Source of the DNA: Aldrovandia affinis
Lineage: Eukaryota > Chordata > Actinopteri > Notacanthiformes > Halosauridae
Assembly (NCBI GenBank): GCA_029706075.1
Contig: JAINUG010000015.1
Location: 6,966,154-7,030,153 of the forward strand
Length of the DNA: 64,000 nucleotides
Direction: 5' to 3'
The translations under genes were made by a program, and so were the position numbers. Under the pieces are notes generated by a model, which saw nothing but the letters and a program-made list of their open reading frames with translations, had not been told where the DNA came from and did no database searches. This document shows, piece by piece, positions 50,901 to 59,200 of this stretch. Numbering within the stretch: the stretch's first letter is position 1; each line of letters opens with the position of its first letter.

Positions 50901-51424
50901 GTTGGTTGCTTTATTAAAGTAGCATAACTAAGGATATTGTTTTAAGCTATTAACTTAATAAATTAACGCAACATTTGACCCTGGACAGACTGGTGTCACT
51001 AACACGAATTACCAATTATCATTCATGATTAAAATAATATATAAATCACATAATAATTGTAAAGAAAAAATGTCGCAGGCCTACCCGTTGCCCAGGTCCC
51101 ATGTATACGTGAACTTTACATAGCGAAACATGTGTCTGGTGTCAAGGAGCTCGAATGAGGCTTCAGTCGGTATGTCTACAGCTAGTTCCCCGCTGCTCCG
51201 TAAGTATGTTTCATTTCCATCCATCTGACGAAAAGTAAGTTTTCCCGACACCATTTCTGCAAAAAATAATACACATTGTTGTTTTAACTATTTCGAAGTT
51301 TCGCAAAAGTGTAGAAATGGGAACCTTACCGCAGAATACCTGATAAATTGATTGTGTCATCGGTGTAGACAGCCTGCCGTACCAGAGTGATGGAGAAGTA
51401 GACCAAGACCGCAACCCATTTCAT
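44756..51424 (-). CDS. tmem130: Transmembrane protein 130, seven coding exons, short form
   Basis: Joined minus-strand exons 51424-51340, 51256-51085, 50804-50662, 49738-49654, 49317-49115, 45729-45614 and 44926-44756 give 975 nt, 324 aa. All introns are GT-AG and phases connect without stops. TMEM130 is a type I membrane protein of the PMEL/GPNMB-related PKD group; its cellular role is poorly known (Golgi location reported). Features: signal peptide (MKWVAVLVYFSITLVRQAVY), PKD hallmark TYTWDLGNG (about 78-86), NYTVRLTLGAYW, a second Ig/PKD-like region with SPPMWICW and KYCLNMTVRNVIS, one membrane helix about 234-256, and a cytoplasmic tail beginning VANFSFS. Human TMEM130 is 435 aa; roughly 100 residues of its N-terminal region have no counterpart here. 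The convergent NPTX2-TMEM130 pair is also found in human. Confidence 0.88.
45614..45729 (-). CDS. tmem130: tmem130 coding exon 6: transmembrane segment
   Basis: Residues about 230-268. NLLFIVPCATLILSSFALII is the single membrane helix; the PCATLI core is shared with human TMEM130. The basic stop-transfer sequence CRSNRSATRSK follows. Acceptor tttctttcag, donor gtatgt. Confidence 0.9.
46017..47319 (+). mobile_element. Tc1-like transposon, both ends intact, inactive
   Basis: Inside tmem130 intron 5. It starts cagtgccgatagaaagtcat and ends with the inverse ...atgactttctataggcactg, each flanked by TA. The inverted repeats match for about 75 bp apart from an 8-bp indel and isolated changes. At 1303 bp it is shorter than a typical 1.6-kb Tc1 because the last third of the transposase is deleted. 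It lies antisense to tmem130. Confidence 0.92.
46377..47104 (+). pseudogene. Tc1 transposase pseudogene
   Basis: ATG at 46,377 opens a 150-codon frame with the paired helix-turn-helix region (KKISKALTIPLSTVQSIIKK, then GTTQTLPRSSRPSK) and WSDETKI, the first catalytic aspartate. A TAA follows immediately after DETKI where family members read on into LFG. The frame continues after it (HHPKHTIPTVKDGGGSIMLW and QPSARQLKMGRW) but the segment with the second aspartate and the third acidic residue is deleted. Confidence 0.9.
47465..47810 (-). repeat. tRNA-derived SINE (family A), minus orientation
   Basis: Inside tmem130 intron 5. On the minus strand the head reads ggctggtggatggcgcagcg gtctaacgc with A box TGGCGCAGCGG and, downstream, B box GGATCGAAACC. 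The body carries gatcggaggcggcatttggc and the tail gagggtttaattggc. It is about as similar to the 52.6 kb copy as recent family members are. A likely 7-bp duplication, taaaata, lies at 47,458-47,464 and 47,811-47,817. Open frames of 141 and 154 codons here are SINE artefacts. Confidence 0.9.
47826..48551. mobile_element. Head-to-head Tc1-like remnant
   Basis: The right part (about 48,035-48,551, plus) is a Tc1 copy lacking its start: TKILLFGHAQQSWVF, GGSF, KHTSKSIKKWF and QSPDFNPIKNVWFEFQ occur in broken frames. It ends at gttttggagttgactg with TA. The left part (about 47,915-48,033) is the same 3' region in reverse: catttcatcttctatagtgt and gatccttc...tctgcgcttgtggactg are the reverse complements of segments at about 48,350-48,465. 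So two partial copies face each other across about 48,034. Confidence 0.75.
49115..49317 (-). CDS. tmem130: tmem130 coding exon 5: second extracellular domain
   Basis: Residues about 162-229. PPMWICWLMVPNC, NYTFKSVGKYCLNMTVRNVI and SYDIKVWRD align with human SPPLTVCW, GDYCFSIRAENIIS and HKIQVW. Sequons NYT and NMT are present. The acceptor gtggacag puts a shared AG|T serine across the junction. Donor c|gtaagt. The open frame continues past the donor but without similarity. Confidence 0.88.
49654..49738 (-). CDS. tmem130: tmem130 coding exon 4
   Basis: An 85-nt exon too short to stand out as an ORF. Reads AIRTIELVGPLDFKVSQSTS then LSVFVGG, between acceptor ttttccag and donor gttagt. It fits human RGIQVLGPTLIQTFQKM... 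in position and phase and joins exons 3 and 5 in frame. Confidence 0.82.
50662..50804 (-). CDS. tmem130: tmem130 coding exon 3: PKD domain second half
   Basis: EVIVGKEPFVRYNYNSSGNY then TVRLTLGAYWARHTR aligns with the human VVYYNYSIIGTFTVKLKVVAEW region. Sequons NSS and NYT are present. Acceptor cctccag, donor gtatgt. Confidence 0.88.
51085..51256 (-). CDS. tmem130: tmem130 coding exon 2: PKD domain first half
   Basis: Residues about 29-86. Reads MVSGKLTFRQMDGNETYLR, then VKFTYTWDLGNG, the PKD hallmark W-D-x-G-[DN]-G. It corresponds to human FLVGDLVVTQNTS... to LYSWDFGDG. Acceptor tttttgcag, donor gtaggc. Confidence 0.88.
51340..51424 (-). CDS. tmem130: tmem130 coding exon 1: signal peptide
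   Basis: The ATG at 51,424 has a good context (cAgg before ATG, A at -3). Codes MKWVAVLVYFSITLVRQAVY TDDTINLS, a signal-peptide shape. Two donors are possible: gtattc after 51,340 and the stronger gtaagg after 51,330. Only the first keeps exon 2 open; the second runs into a stop after about 14 codons. An unseen upstream exon supplying the missing N-terminal domain cannot be excluded. Confidence 0.7.
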
Positions 51425-52257
51425 CCTGCCACCAGCAAATTGCAAAAAGATTCTCAATTGTACACCAACAATATGTTCTGATTGAATCAGTTACTCACGC
51501 AAAAGGTATTTCTTGCTTTAACAACGATTTTCTATACATATATAGTTATTCCCAATAGTACCTCCATGCCGTCTAATACAATTCTGTCTAATTTTTTATG
51601 ACCCTACTGTAAATACATTGTCTATAATCAAAGTCAGTTAAAGGTGATTCCCGGAAATATTTCATCAATTCCCTTTTGGGATCACGAAAAAGTATACATA
51701 TTGATAGTATTACCGACACATATACATGTAGGCACATCTACTTCTCGCTTGCAACGTAAACGGAGGCGACAGAATTTCTGCTGGAGTAACCGACTAGCCT
51801 ACAGCTTCTAAGTGGAACACAGTCCGGACACACTTGTTACACTATACAGCTGACGCCTTGTTTACTTCAAAGCCGTTCAAGTCATGACCGTGTTGCTTCA
51901 ATCTAGGCGAAAGCGTTAAATCACGGCCACGTGTTTTTATTAGCTTAAAATAAACGATGGTATCGTAAACATTAGCGAATAGACTTAAAACAATTACAAA
52001 AGATGCTCAGCGGTCCAGAGACAATTCACATTTTAGAGAATACAATATTTTCATGGTAAAGTTTATTGTATGTAGGGCTATAGTCTAGTGTACTTGGTTT
52101 GTCCTATCCTTACATATCCTAGAATGTACATTTAATATATTATCCACATGTTATATACAGCGGCACATTTGCCTAAGCAATTCAGATATCCTGCTAAAGG
52201 GTCAACAGTGGCATAGCCATGGATTTTAACTTTTGATTAGAAAAAAAACTTAAGATG
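51425..52257. other. 5' flank of tmem130
   Basis: AT-rich with scattered CpG near 51,750-51,930. Presumed promoter and 5' UTR of tmem130 on the minus strand. No core promoter motif is convincing. Confidence 0.35.
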
Positions 52258-52550
52258 CAGTGCCCTTTTAAAGTCTACACTCATATTTAGCATTTAGGCC
52301 AAACATTTCTATCTTGGACTTTTTTGAGTAGTGGCTTCCTTCTTGCCACCCTACCATACAGACCAGAAATGTGGAGTTTTCTGTATTGTTGACTTATGCA
52401 CACCTTGACCGCTCTTTGCCATAAAGTCCTGTAGCTCCTTTATAGTTGCTATTGACCTCTTGGTAGCATCCTTCTTGCTCTGTCATCTAGCTTGGACATA
52501 TGGCCTGATCTAGGCAAGGTCCTGGTGGTGCCATGCACCTTACACTTCTT

Positions 52551-52941
52551 TTTTTAATTTTTTTATTTTTTTATTTCAGATTTTTCCCCCGTTTTTCTCC
52601 CAATTTAGTAGCCAATTATACCCTCTATTTTATTTTCAATTCCCCACCCTCACGAGTCCGCCGCCCGTCCTCCGGGAACGAGATTCGTATTCCTGGACCT
52701 ATTTCCCCGCCTTCTTTCGAGACGGAGATCTTCCACGGACTCCATTAACCTTCTCCTCGGCGGACTCGTGCCGGCTCTCCCTCCCCCCTCCCCCGGAGGC
52801 GGACAGCCAAATGCCGCCTCCGATCGGGCTGACGACCAGGGCCGGTCTGGTAGAAACGCGGGTTTCGATCCGCGTCTCTGACGGGCAGCGCACACCGCTC
52901 CAAAGCGCGGTGCACTAGACTGCTGGGCCATCCGCCAGCCT
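52551..52941 (-). repeat. tRNA-derived SINE (family A) with 14-bp target-site duplication
   Basis: Read on the minus strand: A box TGGCCCAGCAG, B box GGATCGAAACC, GC-rich body with gatcggaggcggcatttggc, tail ending attgggagaaaaacggg. The 14 bases accttacacttctt flank it at 52,537-52,550 and 52,942-52,955. The perfect duplication and close match to the 47.5 kb copy indicate a relatively recent insertion. Two open frames here are artefacts. Confidence 0.95.
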
Positions 52942-53263
52942 ACCTTACACTTCTTAATTATGGTCTTGACTGTACTCCAAGGGATATTTAAGGCCTTTTA
53001 AATATTTCTATACTTATTTCCCGATATGTGCCTTTCCACAACATTACCCCTGAGTTATTTTGAAAGCTTATTGTTGTTCATAGTGGATTCTTTAATCTGA
53101 AATGCACCAGCCAGCAGCGGAATTCTCTAGGAACAGCTGATTTTATATTTTGAAGTAATCAGAATCACTACAATTGAACACAGGTGGAGGCAAATTAGCT
53201 TGGTGTGTGATCTGGAAGGTGATTGTCAGGGTGTAGATTTATCAATCCAAGTATTCTAGTTTT

Positions 53264-53626
53264 CTCATCTCATCTCATCTCATCTCATTGTCTAAGCCGC
53301 TTATTCCTGGTCAGGGTCGCGGGGGGGCTGGAGCCTATCCCAGCATGCATAGGGGCGAGAGGCAGGAATAAACCCTGGACAGGTCGCCAATCCATCGCAG
53401 GGCACACACACACCATTCACTCACACACTCATACCTACAGGCAATTTAGACTCTCCAATTAGGCTAACGTGCATGTGTTTGGACTGTGGGAGGAAACCGG
53501 AGTACCCGGAGGAAACCCACGGGGAGAACATGCAAACTCCACACAGAAAGGCCCCCGGCCTGGATTCGAACCCGAGACCTTCTTGCTGTGAGGCGACAGT
53601 GCTATCCACTGCACCACCATGCCGCC
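53264..53626 (-). repeat. SINE-like repeat (family C) with 12-bp target-site duplication
   Basis: On the minus strand it starts ggcggcatggtggtgcagtg, contains gttcgaatcc (a B box) and tctccccgtgggtttcctcc, and ends in a tctca/tgaga array. The 12 bases tattctagtttt occur at 53,252-53,263 and 53,627-53,638. It is better preserved than the copy at 29.5 kb. Confidence 0.93.
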
Positions 53627-53956
53627 TATTCTAGTTTTATATTTTTAATTAATGTTCAGAAATTTTGAGACATTGTTTTTCACTTGGAAGTTGTAGGGTA
53701 AAAAGTGTAAATAAAGGTGTGAAATTAAATTTAAAATTTAATGTTTAAATTTCTGGCTATAAGGTCACAAAAGGTGACATTTTTGAGACAGGGTATAGAC
53801 TTTAAAGGGGCACGGTATATATAATGAGGGGGAATTTCACTGTAGTATATAATTGATGTTGCCTGCTGTACGATGCAGATGCAAAGTTGGATGTGGGATT
53901 GGGTGGATTACATTTCCAATTGAGGACTGCAAGTATTGTTTTTCCGAGAACAATTC

Positions 53957-54191
53957 CAGTTTTTTTGTTAATGCTGGGTCAGATTTGATTTTTGTTCAGG
54001 AGTTGTGATTATTTGCGTTGTGAAGATACTTAAGCAGTATCTGGTGTTAGCTTGCATTGTCATGAAGGGTGGGGGGCCATGGTGACACGAATAGGCAGTG
54101 ATGCAATCTAACACCAGATATTGCTTCAGCCTCTTCACAACACAAATGATCAAGAACAAAAATAGCATCTGACCCAGCAATAAAAAAACTG
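53957..54191. repeat. Foldback element, arms of about 105 bp
   Basis: The left arm starts cagtttttttgttaatgctg and the right arm is its imperfect reverse complement, ending cagcaataaaaaaactg. Shared stretches include tgctgggtcaga, gttgtgaag and tatctggtgttag. By eye the arms agree at roughly 80 percent, with a loop of about 20 bases (ggggggccatgg). There is no coding capacity and no clear duplication. It is probably a MITE or foldback transposon; a long hairpin RNA is possible if transcribed. Confidence 0.85.
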
Positions 54192-56207
54192 ACATTGTAA
54201 ATGATGACAAGTAAAATACTTTTTCACCTAAACTTGTCCCAGTGAACACATACATGAAGGATAGAAAATGGAAAGATGTCACTCCTAGAGGGTGATTAAT
54301 CATGAAGTGTGTTTTCCTCTATGTAAACTTAACTAGTAACAGCTAATCCAACCCAAATTGCACAGAGATTAAGGGAAACATGCAGCAGTTAACAGGTATG
54401 AAATCGGGAGAACTCTAATCCCTCTTAATCCAAATGAGATACAGTAAGGACCAAGAAACAATGGCTCCCTCAGACTTTGTGCAACACTGACCACTGACTT
54501 TAGACAACAGAAGACTCACCCCCTGGTGTATGAAGTTATTACTGGATGTGGAAGTCAAAAGGTGCACAATTCCTGGGCATGGAATATTATTCACATCAAT
54601 GTGTTCGTGGGAAATTGCTAAAAAGGCTCTGGGTCAATGTGAATGGGGATTAAATTACGCATATTAGCTTTCCGTGGTGGATTCGCCATTGCTGTTCAGT
54701 CACTTTTATGGCGGCCAGATGCAAAACTGCTTTTTATAACCCCTTTGGGTTGTGTGATTTAAATAGGATTCCTCCCTACAGAAGGATCTGATAGGCTGTG
54801 GGTGTGGCTGATTTCAGCCTTCCCATGGCCCCCTTGATACGCGAATAAAACTATAAAGACCAGGCTTAATGGCTACACACCCTAAATGGAATTGTTTTAC
54901 TCCTGTGTACACTGGGGAACACTTACCTGTGATCGATCACAGGGGCAGTTCGTGTGTGTGGACATTATTTTGTATAAATGGGAACACAGCACAGTTTGTT
55001 TTTTGGTTTTCCGATTTCCTGGTTTGAGCCAGGGACCGAGTTAATGCATCTTTGCATGAGATGAGAAAATACAGTAAATAGAACTTTTGATGTTGTTGTC
55101 AGGAAAGGGGATGATTTCTACTTCCCAGATAGGACTTTGTGCCATTATTGATCTGATTTGGACTGCATTTAGGGTTGGGCAAATCCAGATATCTATTATA
55201 TTAGTAGGTAGGTCCAACTTAATTCATAGAGACCTCTGGCGAATCAGCATTCATGTAGGACCATGTTTGAGAAGCATTACTATAATATATGGAGTATTTC
55301 TCAGCCTACAATGTGGTTAAAAGAGGTAAGTGATAGAGGTGTGTTCACGTGGATAACAGTGAGTTCAATGTTTAAAACACCTGCTCTTATTAAAATTAAT
55401 TTGTATGTTTAAATGATGATACAGCAAAAAACATACACCGCATGTTTAGTGCGTTACATGTATGAATATCATCGTTATACAAATGAATCGACAATATGAA
55501 ATACAATCGCTTGTTATAGAGGTATTTTGTATTCCGTATGATTATATGCATACACAACATTTGTGCGTGTTTCGTGGTTCCAGATGTATTTTTATGCTAT
55601 AGCTATATACATTCGTAGCAGATATGGCCAATATAGTTGCCCCAACATGCATAAAACAGGCACAGACATGGTTTATGTCATCATTTATGCTGTTGTGTTT
55701 ATAGGTGTTTCCGTTGTATCTGTGCATCTGTGCATCTGGAACAACCATTGGCTGCTTATACTGTGCAAGACAAAACAATGGTGATGCGGTGTGACGACGG
55801 ACAGTTGAAAGTTACTATTGTGGCCTCAGGGGAGCGCCAGTCACCGGTATTCCGCCAGGTCCATTAATGCCCTCATACAAAACACACAGTGCATTGGGAA
55901 GGCGTGACGTTGCGGATCCCACCTTCCCTGCCTCCGCACAGCCACACACGCAATAAGTTTGACAGTAGGTAGCATTGCCAAGAGCGCACGGTTGCGCGTT
56001 ATCCCCGCCACTTATCGCGTGAAACAGTTTTTTATTTTTGAATAGCCAAGTAACAGGAGGAAAACCTTGTGCTTAGTATTCTGTCGAAACCCAATACTTC
56101 GAATGTTCAACAGTTTATCGCTTTATCCATTTTATTCTTTTCCTTGAGGAGTAATATAATATATATTATTTTTGTAGTGGAAATAAGGACTTTAGAGGAA
56201 TACAAAT
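54192..56207. other. Intergenic and presumed 5' flank/5' UTR of baiap2l1
   Basis: Nothing coding was recognised. From about 55,780 to 56,050 GC and CpG rise (ggcgtgacgttgcgg, agagcgcacggttgcgcgtt), as expected near a promoter; gtgacgttg resembles a CRE half site. No TATA box was identified. Confidence 0.4.
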
Positions 56208-56258
56208 ATGTCCAGAGACCCTGAAGAAGTGAACAAGCTCACCGAAAGTACTTACAAG
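56208..56258 (+). CDS. baiap2l1: baiap2l1 coding exon 1
   Basis: Seventeen codons from the ATG at 56,208 (A at -3) to AAG, with donor gtaagatgac, phase 0. It is too short to be found as an ORF and was identified by homology. Confidence 0.9.
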
Positions 56259-59200
56259 GTAAGATGACAAAGCATGCATCGGTTTTCAACCTATTGCATT
56301 GCACCATGGTTTCAGTTGGTAGGTGTGTAGCTAATTCTAGTTATAGGGATTAATGTCATGTTTCGAAACCCGTTGACATAGTAGCCTATGGATATTACAG
56401 AGCGACTGACTTGAAGAGCTCTTTCGTCGTCGATAAAAAGGTTAACCGTGGTCAAATGCGAATTGTAACTTCCTCAACGGTTCGACGTGGGCTTTACGAT
56501 TGTTTATCTCCCGGCGTGTGGTACTGGTTGTATAATTTGTATAAACAATTCAAACGCCTGCTGTGCAGATTTCCAACATTCCAAAATATAGCATTTATTC
56601 AGTTCTTATATTTGACAGTTCGAGAATACATAGACCTTACTATGATTATTTGCTGTTTCAACTGTTAAATGGGCAGAAGCAACATGTTTATTTTTAGCTT
56701 GTTAGCTTATTTTAATACGCTCTTTGTTAATGTTTTGTTATTGATCGAATAAATGTAGTGTTCTGACGGTGGTCACTGTATTGGTTCAAATGAAGAATAA
56801 AGAAAAATATGACAATGATTTTCTGAAGTACGTCTTAAGTACTTCAGTAAGTATGGGTTGCTACAGGTATTCCCAAGAACGCCTTTCCTGCCAAACCTGG
56901 TTGGTTTCAGTGGCACACCCAGATAAGAATGAATTAATAACTTCTCATGCTAACTTAGTCACTGTAATCTGAGTGCGCGCACGCACACACCTGTGTCACT
57001 GATTTCAGCAAGACGGTAGTAAATCCACGAAAGTAAAGCGTCGAACGGAAGCAGAAAAAAACGTATAGATTTGCATTTGCGACCATTACACGATATATAG
57101 ATGTATATCGATTTTATACTGATAAGATTTCTTCCACGAGTTACTGTTTACTAACATATCAGTGTTCAGAAGAAATTGAAAGTTATAGATCAAATTGCAA
57201 AAGCCCTTAATAACCGGTCACAACTGCATCTAGTTTTGAATTGGGGTGAAGAAACCAGTTTCTCTTTTCCCCCCTTTTTCCTTTTTTCTTTTTTCTTTTG
57301 GTCCAAGGGCTGCATACCTGGCTGGTCATTGTTTGAGAGAGGGTGTGCCTTGGGAATTGAAAGAGGAACTGCTGAGCATTTTATTGTGGCCATTTCAACT
57401 CTGTTTTAGTTTCCTTGAAAATACTGAAGGACTTTGCTCCCAAAGAGCAGTTCGCTTAAAAAAGGAACAGGTTAATGTTAATCATTAAACGTTTTATTTT
57501 AACAAAGATTGTGTACAATATGCTGTTACAAACATTTGCGCTATTGGTAGTTGATTACAGTTGAAGTTTTCATGTAAAGGATTTTTCTTAGCTCATGTTC
57601 ACGTTTATGTGTTGTTGATAGATAAGTCAGATTTCCCATATCAATGCTGCACACACTTAAGGAGGAGAGTAGAGTAGAGTCTGATACATTGGTTGCGGAG
57701 CCCCATGGGCCAGCTACACCATCGCCTGACCAGATGTGGGCAACATACATTGGCAATTTGTCATTCAATGTGCCAGTTTCACAATGCCAAAACTATATAT
57801 AGATACTGGACCAACAAATCATTATTTTATTGTATTTTGTTTTGGATGCTTCCGCTGCTACTAGAGTCTCATTGGTCATAGTCATTAATATGTCAAACAT
57901 ATTAAATTAATTGTGGCTGTATACATTGCGTCAGACTTCACAATGGCCCTGCAGGGTGGAGGACTGCTGAGCACTGTTACTAAACTATTGCAAAAATACA
58001 CAAATATAGGATTTATATTGAGTCATAGTGCTCAATCCGTCTATTATTTAACAGTAAACCTCATGGGACATTCACTGTTATTCCACTGTTTATTTTAAGC
58101 ATGAGACAATGAGCAGCAGCTGGCATTTTGAGTTGGCCTCAGTTTAAAAAAAAATATATATATATTTTTATATATTCTTTTTTTATCCCCCCAGCTGCCC
58201 TTATTTTTCTCTCACTTGGAATCGCCAATTGTTCTATGTTGTTGCATTGCTGCTATACATTCACAGGGAAGCCCTTTGACACACTCAGCATCAATCCAGT
58301 GACTATTTTCCAAACTGTTAGCCACACAGCACAGGAGAGGTAACCCCAATCAGAGGATAGGCATTCCTCTCACTGACCATTGGTAACCTTTAGCCACCTG
58401 ACAGGTAGCTGATGCAGCAGGCCACCCTACCTGACCAAACAAATTGTGTTCCACTGCTGCAGACTCCCAGTCATAATTGGCTAATGACAGCTTAGACTCA
58501 AACTAGCCTATGCCTAGGCCACAGAGCTTAGTGTGCGCTCATGGTGAACAACTCAACTATCTCAGCCACTTTGGGATCCCTGGTGTTTGTTATTCTGATA
58601 GTGTTGGTTGGTTTATGATTAGGGATGTTAATGATTAATCAATGATTGATTAATTGCCATTAATCATTTGATCGATCAAGCATATCAAATTAACGATTAT
58701 GTATCACAGCACAGCGAAGTTATCCAATACCACAAACTCTAGTGAGTGTAATAATATTGCTTTGAAACAACAGTTAAAACCTTGTTGATTTTATCAAATA
58801 TATCTAGCAATATTTCACAAAAGAAACAATTTACAACGACAAAGCATTTTTGTTATTTTGTAAAGCCTAGCGTTACCTCCGCCGACAATAGCGTGGTTTC
58901 TTGAATTCTAAGCATGTCTAACGTTACTTCCGCAGTTTTTGGTGACTTTAAAAAAGAAGTTGCCAAACCTCTGCTGTCTGACAGCCATTTTTATTTCAAA
59001 CGGAATATTGTTTTCATTTCCTTCATAATTCGTATTGTTTTATGCTGTTAAAATAGGCCCGTGTCTCAAAATTTGAATAAAACTTTGATTGAGGGAAAAA
59101 AACACGCATTTTGTATTCTCTGTCATACGCTACATTTTACTTAGTTTAAAAAAAAAAGATTAATTGATTAATTGTTTGTTAATGTGGGTGACGATCGATC

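Larger units (their letters stand above)
52258..53815 (-). mobile_element. Tc1-like relic carrying two SINE insertions
   Basis: Ends are inverted: cagtgcccttttaaagtcta at the left and the complement of ccgtgcccctttaaagtcta at the right, with TA beyond the right end (TG at the left). After removing the two SINEs, the minus strand shows the 5' leader and N-terminal half of a Tc1 transposase: words such as ctattaagaccat/attaagaagtg correspond to STVKTIIKK, then the HTH linker. The leader shares 'cagatcacacaccaagctaa' with the 46.0-47.3 kb element, so the families are related. The C-terminal half is deleted. Confidence 0.8.
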
